A DNA stretch of 64,000 bases, taken from NCBI GenBank assembly GCA_902775355.1, contig CACYLY010000020.1, forward strand, positions 1 through 64,000. The letters are read 5' to 3'. The notes beneath the pieces were generated by a model. That model worked only from the letters and a program-made list of their open reading frames with translations. It did no database searches and was not told where the DNA came from. This document shows positions 34,363 to 42,543 of this stretch, piece by piece (position 1 is the stretch's first letter; each line of letters begins with the position of its first letter). Position numbers and translations under genes: made by a program. This stretch comes from Oscillospiraceae bacterium. Its GTDB lineage: Bacteria; Bacillota; Clostridia; Oscillospirales; Oscillospiraceae.

Positions 34363-35661
34363 ATGGATCAGAATTGGAATGAGCAGCTTCTCTCCTTTAT
34401 CGCGGCCAGCCCCACGGCCTTTCACGCCTGCCGCAATCTGGCGGACCGGCTCCTGGGGGAGGGCTATACCGAACTGAAGGAGGAGGACGCCTGGAGCCTT
34501 TCCCCCGGCGGGCGCTACTTCGTGCGGCGCAACGGCTCCGCGCTCATCGCCTTTCGGATCCCCTCGGGCGGCGTCAGGGGCTTTCTGATGATGGCCGCCC
34601 ACGCGGATTCCCCCAGCTTCAAGATCAAGGAGCACGCCGCCGTGCCCACTTTGGGGATGTATACCCGGCTGAACGTGGAGAAATACGGCGGAATGCTCTG
34701 CGCCTCCTGGATGGACAGGCCCCTGTCCGTGGCGGGCCGGGCCGCCCTGCGCACGGAGAACGGGATCGAGATGCGCCTGGTGAACGTGGACCGGGATCTG
34801 CTGCTGATCCCCCACGTGGCCATCCACATGGACCGCAGCGCCAACGACGGCAAGAAGTTCGACCCCAATACCGACATGCTCCCCCTGTTCGGGGACGCGG
34901 AGGCGGCGGAGCGGTTCGACGCCCTCATCGCAGAAAGCCTGGGCGTGAAGAAGGAGGACGTGCTGGCCACGGACCTCTTCCTCTACCCCAGGACCCCCGG
35001 CACGGTCTGGGGCGCCAAGGGCGAGTATCTCTCCTCCCCGAGGCTGGACGATCTGCAGTGCGTCTTCTGCTGCACGGAGGGCTTCCTGCGGGCCGAAGAA
35101 GGGGAGAGCGTGCCGGTCCTCTGCGTGTTTGACAACGAGGAGGTGGGCAGCGGCACCAAACAGGGCGCCGGCTCCTCCTTCCTGCAGGACGTGCTGGCGC
35201 GGACGGCGGAGAGCTGCGGCGCGGAGCTGCGGCGCTGCCTGGCCCGGAGCTTCCTGGTCTCGGCGGACAACGCCCACGCCGTCCACCCCAACCACCCCGA
35301 ATACGCCGACCGGAACGATAGGCCGGAGATGAACAAGGGCATCGTCATCAAGTACAACGCCAACCAGCGATATACCACCGACGCCGTCTCCGCCGCCGCC
35401 TTCGCGGAGCTCTGCCGGCGCGCGGAGGTCCCCACCCAGCGCTTTACCAACCGGGCGGATCTGCCCGGCGGCAGCACCCTTGGCAATATCAGCACCGCCC
35501 ACGTCTCGGTGGATTCGGTGGACATCGGCCTGGCCCAGTTGGCCATGCACTCCGCCTACGAGACTGCCGGCAGCAAGGACACGGAATTCCTGATCCGCGC
35601 GGCGGAGCGCTTCTTTGCCAGCGCCTTCCTCCGCCGCGGGGACGGTATCAGTTTGCAGTAA
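34363..35661 (+). CDS. M18-family aminopeptidase
   Basis: A 432-residue dinuclear-zinc aminopeptidase of the aspartyl aminopeptidase/ApeB group. Metal-ligand regions are visible: MMAAHADSPSFKIK (first His/Asp), FDNEEVGSGTKQGAGSSFL (Glu pair) and SADNAHAVHPNHPE (Asp/His). The length is normal. It lies divergent from the M3 peptidase gene, so the two may share a role in peptide breakdown. The exported-protein gene that follows has its own Shine-Dalgarno sequence. Confidence 0.94.
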   Translation: MDQNWNEQLLSFIAASPTAFHACRNLADRLLGEGYTELKEEDAWSLSPGGRYFVRRNGSALIAFRIPSGGVRGFLMMAAHADSPSFKIKEHAAVPTLGMYTRLNVEKYGGMLCASWMDRPLSVAGRAALRTENGIEMRLVNVDRDLLLIPHVAIHMDRSANDGKKFDPNTDMLPLFGDAEAAERFDALIAESLGVKKEDVLATDLFLYPRTPGTVWGAKGEYLSSPRLDDLQCVFCCTEGFLRAEEGESVPVLCVFDNEEVGSGTKQGAGSSFLQDVLARTAESCGAELRRCLARSFLVSADNAHAVHPNHPEYADRNDRPEMNKGIVIKYNANQRYTTDAVSAAAFAELCRRAEVPTQRFTNRADLPGGSTLGNISTAHVSVDSVDIGLAQLAMHSAYETAGSKDTEFLIRAAERFFASAFLRRGDGISLQ

Positions 35662-35699
35662 GTCAACCGGAAACACTCGAAAAGCTTGGAGGGAACGCT

Positions 35700-36917
35700 A
35701 TGAAAATCAAGAGACTGTTCACCCTGATCCTGGCCCTCACCCTGTGCCTGACGCTGCTGAGCCCCCTTTGCGCCTACGCAGACGATGAGGAGGGCGGCAA
35801 CGCCTACATCCCCAAGGATCCCGACAGCTATGCCGTCATCGACCCCGCCGCCATGCAGAAGCTGGTGGAGGACTACGTCACCGCCCACTCCCTGAACAAG
35901 AGCAAGATCAGCGTGGGCTACTGCTTCCTGGATACCGGCGACACCTGGTATTATAACGGCGACAACTGGTACTTCGGCGCCGGCGTTTACTACGTGCCGC
36001 TGATGATGATCCTGGCCGAGTGGGAGTCCTCCGGCAAGATCTCCCGGGATTCCAAGATGAAGGACCTGACCCTGGGCGACGCCGAGCGCTACATTCTGGT
36101 CTATTCCAACAACTACTACGCCCACCAGATGATGGGCGTCATCGGCAGCGACAAGGAAGTGCGCCAGAAGTACATGGCCTACTCCCCCCTGCCGGAGGAG
36201 TACTACGACCCCGACTTTCTGGATTACAGCTATTTCTCTGCCCGCTTCCTCACCGACGTGATCAAGACCCTTTACAACGAGAACGAGCGCTTCCCCAATA
36301 TCATCGAGAACATGAAGCTCTCGGACAACGGGAAGTACTTCCACGGCGCCATGCAGGGCAAGTATGAGGTTGCCCAGAAGTACGGCAACTACATCGACCG
36401 CCGGAACGTGGAGTACAACAACTGCACCGGCATCATCTACACCCCCCATCCCTTCGTGCTGACCGTCATGACCGAGGACATGGGCATCACCCAGCAGGTC
36501 ATGTGGGACATGGCCATCATCTTCAAGGACTACACCCTGACCCTGGACGACGCCTATGAGGCCTGGCTCAACCGCCCGGAGGAGACCCCGGTGCCCCAGA
36601 TCAGCCTGCCTGTCGGCCAGAACCAGGGCGAAGGGGAGAACACGGGCCTGCCCGGCATCCAGCTGCCCGGCTTCGGCGGCACGCAGAAGCCCGCGGAGGG
36701 GCAGACCGACGAAACCCAGCCCGGCGAGACCCAGCCCGACACCCAGGAGCCTGCCGTGGTGGTAACAGAGCCTGAGAATACCCAGCAGGGCGCCAAGGAA
36801 AACGATCCCGCCCCCGCCCGGCGCATGACGGTGCTGCTCATCGTGGCGGCCGTTCTGGTGATCCTGATGCTGGCCGCCGTGCTCAAGCCCATCCTGCGCA
36901 GGAAAGGCAAGCACTGA
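35700..36917 (+). CDS. Membrane-anchored beta-lactamase-fold protein lacking the catalytic Ser/Lys
   Basis: A 405-residue protein with a signal peptide (1-27), a domain resembling class A beta-lactamase-type serine hydrolases (about 45-290), a Gln/Glu/Pro/Thr-rich spacer and a C-terminal transmembrane helix (about 375-397) with a basic tail. Where class A enzymes have S-x-x-K before a hydrophobic helix, this protein reads GVYY at 95-98. The second motif, SNN at 136-138, is kept. The domain is therefore probably non-enzymatic and may bind wall fragments or beta-lactams. The start follows GGAGGGAACGCT. Confidence 0.7.
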   Translation: MKIKRLFTLILALTLCLTLLSPLCAYADDEEGGNAYIPKDPDSYAVIDPAAMQKLVEDYVTAHSLNKSKISVGYCFLDTGDTWYYNGDNWYFGAGVYYVPLMMILAEWESSGKISRDSKMKDLTLGDAERYILVYSNNYYAHQMMGVIGSDKEVRQKYMAYSPLPEEYYDPDFLDYSYFSARFLTDVIKTLYNENERFPNIIENMKLSDNGKYFHGAMQGKYEVAQKYGNYIDRRNVEYNNCTGIIYTPHPFVLTVMTEDMGITQQVMWDMAIIFKDYTLTLDDAYEAWLNRPEETPVPQISLPVGQNQGEGENTGLPGIQLPGFGGTQKPAEGQTDETQPGETQPDTQEPAVVVTEPENTQQGAKENDPAPARRMTVLLIVAAVLVILMLAAVLKPILRRKGKH

Positions 36918-36947
36918 TAATTTTCCCCCTTTAGGAACGGAACCTTC

Positions 36948-37748
36948 ATGAAAAGAATTCTCTCGATCCTTCTGCTTCTGGCCCTGTGTCTGGCCCTCAG
37001 CGGCTGCGGCGGCAGCCCCAGGGAAGTCCAGACCGTGGCGACTCTGGTGGAGCAGGAATACTCTCTGGCCTTCCGCACCGGCGATCCCACGGCCTATTAT
37101 GTGGTCGCCGCCATTGAGGAGCTCAACGAGGCGGGGCTGGTGGACGAGCTGTCGGTCAAGTGGTTCGGCAGCCGCGTCGTGACCTTCAGCAAAAACGCCG
37201 AGGCCCTGGATAAGCTGGATCCCCCCACCGGGCGGGACTTCATTATCGGCGTGGACGTGAACTCCTTCCCCATGGCCTACATCACCGGCGGGCAGTACTG
37301 GGGCTTTGACATCGAGCTGGCCACCGCCGTGTGCGAAAAGCTGGGCTGGGATTTGAAGATCCAGCAGATCGAAAAGGAAGACGTCTACATCGAGCTCTCC
37401 TCCGGCAATATCGACTGCGCCTGGGGCGGCATCGCCCTGGACAAGAGCCTGGTGGAGGAGGGAAAGCTGGCTCCCTACGGCCCCTATCTGCGCAACGACA
37501 TCGTGATCGCCAAGCGGGGAGACGCCTTTATTGAGAACAAGTACATGCTCTCCCACAAGTCCCTGGCCATGTGCTCCACCACCGAGGCCATGGAAGCCCT
37601 GCAGTCCGACCCGAAGATCATGAACCGCCTGGGGCAGATCTCCCGTCTGGCCGGCGGCACCACCGAGTGCTTCCAGTACCTGTACCAGGGCCGCTGCGAC
37701 GTGATCCTCACCGACACCACCGCCATCTATTATTTCAACTGCCACTGA
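36948..37748 (+). CDS. SBP_3-family substrate-binding lipoprotein
   Basis: A 266-residue lipoprotein (lipobox LSGC, lipidated Cys near 21) with an amino-acid-type periplasmic-binding fold (IIGVDVNSFPMAYITGGQYWGFDIELATAVCEKLGW). The N-terminal 60 residues (TAYYVVAAIEELNEAGLVDEL, then SVKWFG) resemble the usual C-terminal end of this family, so the domain may be permuted or fused to a remnant. No permease or ATPase gene is adjacent, so a sensor or orphan binding role is possible. It follows the beta-lactamase-fold gene by 30 bases. Confidence 0.78.
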   Translation: MKRILSILLLLALCLALSGCGGSPREVQTVATLVEQEYSLAFRTGDPTAYYVVAAIEELNEAGLVDELSVKWFGSRVVTFSKNAEALDKLDPPTGRDFIIGVDVNSFPMAYITGGQYWGFDIELATAVCEKLGWDLKIQQIEKEDVYIELSSGNIDCAWGGIALDKSLVEEGKLAPYGPYLRNDIVIAKRGDAFIENKYMLSHKSLAMCSTTEAMEALQSDPKIMNRLGQISRLAGGTTECFQYLYQGRCDVILTDTTAIYYFNCH

Positions 37749-37764
37749 TCGCGCAAAAATGCAA

Positions 37765-37797
37765 AACGGCGCCGCTTTCTCCGGGAAGCGGCGCCGT
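37765..37797 (+). terminator. GC-rich hairpin, possible terminator
   Basis: ACGGCGCCGCTT pairs with AAGCGGCGCCGT around an 8-base loop. It lacks a following T-run, so termination is uncertain. Confidence 0.45.
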
Positions 37798-37865
37798 CAG
37801 TCATGCCCCCAAAGCTCCTTGAGGGGCTGCTTTGACTGCATTTTGCGACAGATGCAAAAAAGCGC

Positions 37866-37914
37866 TTGACAGGTGACCGCTCGATCACTATAATAAGTGA
37901 ACGAACGATCACTT
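37866..37914 (+). promoter_or_regulatory. Promoter with two probable TetR operators
   Basis: TTGACA at 37866-37871, 17 bases and a perfect TATAAT at 37889-37894. The spacer holds GTGACCGCTCGATCAC (37873-37888) and AAGTGAACGAACGATCACTT lies at 37895-37914. Both have GTGA...TCAC half-sites, so the TetR protein encoded next probably represses its own operon here. Confidence 0.75.
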
Positions 37915-37938
37915 GTCTGCATATAAGGAGGGGCAGCC

Positions 37939-38544
37939 ATGGCGAAGGATACAAGAGAGAGAATACTGGCGGCAGCGCTGGACCTGTTTTCCCGGAACGG
38001 CTACGCGGGCACGAACATCCGCGAGCTGACCGCGTCTCTCGGGCTGGTCAAGTCCTCGCTGTACAAGCATTTTGAGAGCAAAGAGGAGATCTGGAACAGC
38101 CTTCTGGACGAGATGATCGCCTACTACGGCGCCCGTTTCGGGTCTCCGGAGCAGCTGCCTCCCGTGCCGGATTCTTTGGAGGGGCTTGTGACGATGACGA
38201 TGAAAATGGCGGAATTTACGATCTATGACGAGAAGGTCATCAAGACGAGAAAGCTGCTGACCATCGAGCAGTTCCGGGATGAGCGCGCCCGGGCTCTTGC
38301 CACGAAGCATTTTCTCACGGGGCTCAAGGACATGTTTACGCCGATCTTTGCCGGCATGATGGATAAGGGCCTGCTGCGCCGGGACGATCCCGCCATGCTC
38401 GCCTTTGCCTACACCGCGCCCATCTCCGCGCTCATTCACCTCTGCGACCGGGAGCCGGAAAAAACAAATGAGGCCATGGCGCAGATCGAGGCCTTCAGCC
38501 GACACTTCATCAAGGTTTACGGAGCGGAATGCCATGGAAACTGA
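37939..38544 (+). CDS. TetR-family transcriptional regulator
   Basis: A 201-residue repressor with the N-terminal TetR HTH (RERILAAALDLFSRNGYAGT, then TSLG-type turn in LTASLGLVKSSLYKHFESKEE). The C-terminal ligand domain is unassigned. It heads a run of small genes in the same direction. The next gene overlaps its end by 11 bases. Two palindromic operators in its own promoter indicate autoregulation. Confidence 0.93.
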   Translation: MAKDTRERILAAALDLFSRNGYAGTNIRELTASLGLVKSSLYKHFESKEEIWNSLLDEMIAYYGARFGSPEQLPPVPDSLEGLVTMTMKMAEFTIYDEKVIKTRKLLTIEQFRDERARALATKHFLTGLKDMFTPIFAGMMDKGLLRRDDPAMLAFAYTAPISALIHLCDREPEKTNEAMAQIEAFSRHFIKVYGAECHGN

Positions 38545-39025
38545 AAGACTGATCTTGGACCCCGTCAGAGAGACCGACAAGAAGGATTACTTTATCTGTA
38601 TCGCCCACGACAAAAAGGTGCTGGAGACCTTTATCTGCCCCTATGCCGAGACGCTGGAGGACCTGAACTTTTCCTCCTATCCGGGCAGAAACGATCTCTT
38701 TGCGATCCGGCTGAAGGAAACGGGGCGGCTCATCGGCATTCTCAGCCTCTTCAACGAGAAAGACGGCGCCTGCGAGATCGGCTACGGCATCGGGTCACGC
38801 TATTGGGGGCGCGGCTATACCACCGAGGCGGTCAAACGCTTTCTGGAATACCTGTTCGATGAGAGAGGCTGCCGCAGGGTTTATGCCTCCTGCTTTTCGG
38901 GCAACGACGCTTCCCGGCGCGTGATGGAAAAGTGCGGCATGCGCTGCGATCATTTCTCGGAGAACGAACTGCGCTATCTGGGCCTCGAGAGGGACCTGAT
39001 CTATTATGTGATAGGGAGAGAATGA
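38534..39025 (+). CDS. GNAT-family N-acetyltransferase
   Basis: A 163-residue acetyltransferase of the RimJ/RimL type (start METERLILDPVRETD). The acetyl-CoA-binding loop is RYWGRGYTTEA, followed by the FLEYLFDERGCRRVYASC strand and NDASRRVMEKCGM. The ATG at 38534 overlaps the TetR stop. The acceptor (ribosomal protein N-terminus or small molecule) cannot be told. Confidence 0.9.
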   Translation: METERLILDPVRETDKKDYFICIAHDKKVLETFICPYAETLEDLNFSSYPGRNDLFAIRLKETGRLIGILSLFNEKDGACEIGYGIGSRYWGRGYTTEAVKRFLEYLFDERGCRRVYASCFSGNDASRRVMEKCGMRCDHFSENELRYLGLERDLIYYVIGRE

Positions 39026-39027
39026 CC

Positions 39028-39387
39028 ATGAACAGCTTTATTGCCTGCTGCGGGCTGGACTGCGAGAGCTGCGAAGCCCGTCTTGCCACCGTGAACAAGG
39101 ACGAGGCCCTGCGCCGAAGGGTGGCCGCCCTCTGGTCGGAGCTCAACGGCGTGAAGATCACCCCGGAGATGATAAACTGCGTCGGCTGCCGGATCGAGGG
39201 CGTGAAGACGCCCTACTGCGATTCCCTCTGCCCGATCCGCGCCTGCGCGAGGGAGAAAGCGCTCGAGACCTGCGGGAGCTGCCCGGAGATGGGTACCTGT
39301 GAAAAGCTTGCCGCAATCACCCGGAACAATCCGGAGGCTCTCCGCAGACTGGAGTGCGAGAACACAAGGGAGGGCGTTCAGGCATGA
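39028..39387 (+). CDS. DUF3795 cysteine-rich protein
   Basis: A 119-residue protein with the DUF3795 pattern: CGLDCESC near the N-terminus, CVGC, LCPIRACA and CGSCPEMGTCEKL. The cysteines suggest zinc or Fe-S binding. The ATG at 39028 has better Shine-Dalgarno spacing than the ATG at 39022, which overlaps the previous stop. The oxidoreductase gene that follows overlaps it by 4 bases. Confidence 0.88.
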   Translation: MNSFIACCGLDCESCEARLATVNKDEALRRRVAALWSELNGVKITPEMINCVGCRIEGVKTPYCDSLCPIRACAREKALETCGSCPEMGTCEKLAAITRNNPEALRRLECENTREGVQA

Positions 39388-40067
39388 AGATCCTGGTTTT
39401 GAACGGAAGCCCCAAGGGGGAGAAGAGCGACACCCTGCACATCACCCGGGCCTTTCTGGAGGGGATGCGGGACGCGGCGCCCCAGGAGGTCCATATCATC
39501 CACGTCATTGACCGGCAGATCGAATACTGCAGCGGCTGCTTCTCCTGTATGAGAAACGGCGGAAACTGCATCCACGAGGATGATATGAAGGCCATTCTGG
39601 AGGAGATCCTGGAGAGCGAGCTGCTGCTGTTCAGCTTCCCCCTCTACTGCTACGGCATGCCCGCGCCGCTGAAGGCCCTGCTGGACCGCACGCTCCCCCT
39701 CTCCAGCATGGCGATGCGGAAGGTGGGCGACCGGTACGAGCACCTGGACCAGGCGGATTTCAGCCATCTGAAGTACCTGATGATCTGCGGCTGCGGCTTT
39801 CCCAACAGCAGGCAGAACTTCGAACCGGCCATCATGCAGTTCAAGCTGTGCTTCCCCTGCGAGCACACGATCCTGACCGTGCCGGAGAGCCCCATGTTCA
39901 ACGCGCCGGAGGCGGCTGTCGTGACCGGGCCCCGGCTGGCCCTTGTCCGGCGGGCCGGGCGGCAGTACGCCGAAACCGGCGAGATCGACGCCGCGCTGCT
40001 CTCCGAGATCAGCTCCCCCATAATCCCGGAGGAACAGTATGCCGCCATCGTGAACGGCGGCGTGTAA
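39384..40067 (+). CDS. Flavodoxin-like NAD(P)H-dependent oxidoreductase
   Basis: A 227-residue FMN reductase-type protein. The FMN phosphate loop is LNGSPKGEKSDT at 6-17, followed by CSGCFSCMRNGGNCIHEDDM, a Cys-rich segment typical of iron-sulfur flavoproteins of this group. FSFPLYCYGMPAPLKALLDR is the flavin-binding strand. The ATGA overlap with DUF3795 implies co-translation. Confidence 0.9.
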   Translation: MKILVLNGSPKGEKSDTLHITRAFLEGMRDAAPQEVHIIHVIDRQIEYCSGCFSCMRNGGNCIHEDDMKAILEEILESELLLFSFPLYCYGMPAPLKALLDRTLPLSSMAMRKVGDRYEHLDQADFSHLKYLMICGCGFPNSRQNFEPAIMQFKLCFPCEHTILTVPESPMFNAPEAAVVTGPRLALVRRAGRQYAETGEIDAALLSEISSPIIPEEQYAAIVNGGV

Positions 40068-40114
40068 GGAGGACGCTTTCCTCTGCGTTCCATGGAAAGA
40101 GGAAGGGAGGAACG

Positions 40115-40651
40115 ATGGCGAACGCAATCACGTTTTTCAGGATCGCGGCCAGTCTGGTGCTGCTTTTCTGCCCGGTGTTCTCTCCCGGCTTTTACGGGTT
40201 TTACATCGCAGCCGGCTTGTCTGATATGCTGGACGGCTTTGCGGCGAGGAAAACGAATTCGGCCAGCGAGTTCGGGGCAAGGCTGGATACGGCAGCAGAC
40301 CTTGTGTTTGTGCTTGCCTGCCTGATCAAGCTGCTCCCGGTCCTGCGGATTCCTCCATGGCTGTATGTGTGGATCGGAGGCATCGCCCTTATCAAGATTG
40401 TTAATATCATTTCCGGATTTGCCGTAAAGAAGAGGTTTGTGACTGTTCATTCGGTTATGAACAAAGTAACAGGTGCACTGATGTTTCTGCTGCCGCTGAC
40501 GATCCCCGCTGTCCCGCTGAAATACGCTGCGATCGTCGTCTGTGCGGCGGCAACGTTCGCCGCGATTCAGGAAGGTCATTCTATCCGAACAGGAAGAGAA
40601 GAACAGCTCGGGCTATGCGGAGCCGGGGTGGGGAGGAAAAACGGACCGTGA
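40115..40651 (+). CDS. CDP-alcohol phosphatidyltransferase
   Basis: A 178-residue membrane enzyme. It carries the full family motif D-x2-D-G-x2-A-R-x8-G-x3-D-x3-D as DMLDGFAAR...G...D...D in the first third, plus four to five hydrophobic segments. The head group (glycerol phosphate, inositol or other) is not evident. The start follows GGGAGGAACG. Its stop overlaps a GTG start of the next gene (GTGA). Confidence 0.9.
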   Translation: MANAITFFRIAASLVLLFCPVFSPGFYGFYIAAGLSDMLDGFAARKTNSASEFGARLDTAADLVFVLACLIKLLPVLRIPPWLYVWIGGIALIKIVNIISGFAVKKRFVTVHSVMNKVTGALMFLLPLTIPAVPLKYAAIVVCAAATFAAIQEGHSIRTGREEQLGLCGAGVGRKNGP

Positions 40652-41010
40652 AATGCAAAGGGACCCTGATCGTCGTAAAGGACTGCGGGAAAGCATTGAA
40701 ATTCTATCAGGACATGTTCGGCTTCCGCTTGATCCGGGATCACGACGGCAATATGGAATTATCCGGAAATCTCTATCTCCAGGAAGAAAAAACCTGGGAG
40801 CGCTTTACGGGGAGGCGCGCAGTTCCGCAAAACAATCATACGGAGCTGTATTTTGAAGAGCCGGAGATCGACAGCTTTGTAAAAAAGCTGGAAACGCTCT
40901 ATCCGGACACGGAATTTGTCAATCCCCCAATGACCCACAGCTGGGGACAGCGGGTCGTCCGATTCTATGACCAGGACGGCAACCTTATCGAAGCGGGCAC
41001 CCCCGTATGA
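40648..41010 (+). CDS. VOC-family (glyoxalase/bleomycin-resistance fold) protein
   Basis: A 120-residue protein with a vicinal-oxygen-chelate fold (start VKCKGTLIVVKDCGKALKFY; end VVRFYDQDGNLIEAG). The GTG at 40648 is preferred because it overlaps the previous stop and matches the family start; an in-frame ATG lies 11 codons upstream at 40615. Its substrate is unknown. Confidence 0.85.
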   Translation: MKCKGTLIVVKDCGKALKFYQDMFGFRLIRDHDGNMELSGNLYLQEEKTWERFTGRRAVPQNNHTELYFEEPEIDSFVKKLETLYPDTEFVNPPMTHSWGQRVVRFYDQDGNLIEAGTPV

Positions 41011-41064
41011 TCCGCATACATCTGTTCCCCCGCAGAAAAAAGACAAAGAAAGGAGAAAAGGCAC

Positions 41065-41562
41065 ATGAACGTCAGCTATGAGAAGAAGGAGGCCCTGAGC
41101 TTCATCGGTTTCCATACCGAGATCCGCAACGAGGAGGGCTATCAGAAGTGCCCGGAATTCTGGGACAAGGAGTACGCCGCCAAATACGCTCGGCTCTGGC
41201 AGACCATGCGGCCGGAGAACGCCGTGGAGCAGGCGATCCTGGAAAACGGGATCGGGAGCTTCGCCATCTGCGCCTGCAACGGAGAGGGCTTCACCTACTG
41301 GATCGCGGGGCTCTATCAGGGCGGAAAAGTGCCGGAGGGCCTGGAGCTCTGCACCCTCCCGGCGGGGGACTGGGCGGTGTTCACCACCAGAGGGCCGCTC
41401 CCGGAGTCCATTCAGACGCTGAACACGGCGATCTGGCAGGAGTGGTTTCCCAACGAGGGGCAGAAGCTCCGCGCAGACGGCGGCGTGACCCTGGAAGTCT
41501 ACTCCGCCGGAGATCCGCAGTCGCCGGATTACGAATGCGGCATCTGGGTGCCGATCCGGTGA
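41065..41562 (+). CDS. GyrI-like effector-binding protein
   Basis: A 165-residue stand-alone effector-binding domain of the AraC C-terminal/GyrI type (FIGFHTEIRNEEGYQKCPEFW, then YWIAGLYQGG and YECGIWVPIR at the end). There is no HTH, so it is not a regulator by itself. Family members bind amphipathic compounds. It follows the VOC gene by 54 bases with AAAGGAGAAAAGG before the start. Confidence 0.85.
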   Translation: MNVSYEKKEALSFIGFHTEIRNEEGYQKCPEFWDKEYAAKYARLWQTMRPENAVEQAILENGIGSFAICACNGEGFTYWIAGLYQGGKVPEGLELCTLPAGDWAVFTTRGPLPESIQTLNTAIWQEWFPNEGQKLRADGGVTLEVYSAGDPQSPDYECGIWVPIR

Positions 41563-41698
41563 AAAGGAAAGCCGTCCTTCTGGATGTACACGGCAAGGGC
41601 GGCAGCGCTGCGGAAAACGAGCATAACGCGCCCTGTTTCCCGACTGCGCGGTGATCGGGCCGGATTACAAGCCATACAAAGAATTATTAGGAAAAACT
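41559..41698 (+). pseudogene. Remnant of an alpha/beta-hydrolase-like gene
   Basis: From GTG at 41559 a frame reads KAVLLDVHGKGGSAAENEH and then continues in another frame as LFPDCAVIGPDYKPYKELLG before it ends at a terminator. Joined across a frameshift near 41625 this resembles the N-terminal 45 residues of small clostridial alpha/beta hydrolases (HGKGGSAEE-type loop). Both the frameshift and the missing remainder indicate a relic. Confidence 0.55.
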
Positions 41699-41742
41699 CC
41701 GGCGTGAACGGGCCGCAAGTCCGAATCCGCCGGAGTTTTTTG
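41692..41742. terminator. Intrinsic terminator at the end of the TetR gene run
   Basis: AAAAACTCCGGCG at 41692-41704 pairs with CGCCGGAGTTTTT at 41728-41740. Confidence 0.8.
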
Positions 41743-41744
41743 TC

Positions 41745-42360
41745 TTCTTTCTTCCGCCTCGCGGGGGATCGGCTGGCGACCCGAAGAAGCTCCCACGGGG
41801 TGTCATCCTGAGCGAGTCCGGCGGACGAGTCGAAGGATCTTTATCCCCCGCAGCGCAGACCACGGGTCGGCGGACCAGTGCGGGACGACGCCGGGCAATG
41901 CCCGGCGCTGCGGGCGTCGTCGCGGGTCGAGACGGCGGGCCGCCGAGGGCGTCAGCCCCTACGGCGAGGAACGCAGCGTCGGCACAACTCGGCGGGCGAC
42001 CAAAGGTCGCCCCTACGGCGCGGGACGACCGGCTGCGCGGAGCACCTCCCCTGTGCAAGGGGAGGTGGCATCCGGCGTCTCACGCAAGCCGGATGACGGA
42101 GGGGTTGTACCGCGTCGACGGGCGACCAAAGGTCGCCCCTACGGCGGCGGGAGTCGGTCATATTGCGTAGGGCGCGATGCTCACATCGCGCCGTGGATCA
42201 CGCACGCGAGGGGGCAATGGCGGGCGACCGCGAGGGTCGCCCCTACGGGCGTGGACGGACGTCGGCGCGAACGGCGGGTGACCAAAGGTCGCCCCTGCGG
42301 GGGTAGGGAGGGGCGCCGGCCAATGCCCGACGCTGCGGGGGAGCGGAAGCCTTAGGCGGG
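41745..42360. repeat. Intergenic palindromic repeat island D
   Basis: About 615 bases without a supported gene, ending where the A+T-rich secretion island begins. Elements include the GTCATCCTGAGCGAGTC cassette (41800), GCCGGGCAATGCCCGGC (41890), GCCGAGGGCGTCAGCCCC (41942), GGGCGACCAAAGGTCGCCC (41995, 42120), CACCTCCCCTGTGCAAGGGGAGGTG (42044, arms only), GGCGCGATGCTCACATCGCGCC (42171), GGGCGACCGCGAGGGTCGCCC in parts (42222) and a diverged GGGTGACC copy (42276). Most are followed by CCTACGG. Confidence 0.75.
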
Positions 42361-42393
42361 GAAGAAAAGAAACGCCTTGATGCTGGCATTTTC

Positions 42394-42422
42394 TTGAAAA
42401 ATGTGTCATTATGTGATAAACT
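42394..42422 (+). promoter_or_regulatory. Possible promoter of the type VII secretion operon
   Basis: TTGAAA at 42394-42399, 17 bases and TAAACT at 42417-42422, at the A+T-rich left edge of the island, about 120 bases before essC. Confidence 0.45.
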
Positions 42423-42543
42423 AAATAATCAATAGCCCAATATCTTGTAGCTTGTAAAGAGGTCTTCTTTGTGTAATACAGGGTGTACATTTAACCGACC
42501 TCCAGTTATTCTGCGCATTAATAGTTCAAACGAGGTGCTTTTC

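Noticed and set aside
41745..42360. Short open frames in the repeat island before essC
   Set aside because: They are made of GC-rich palindromes on both strands, with Arg/Pro/Gly-rich translations and no Shine-Dalgarno sequences.
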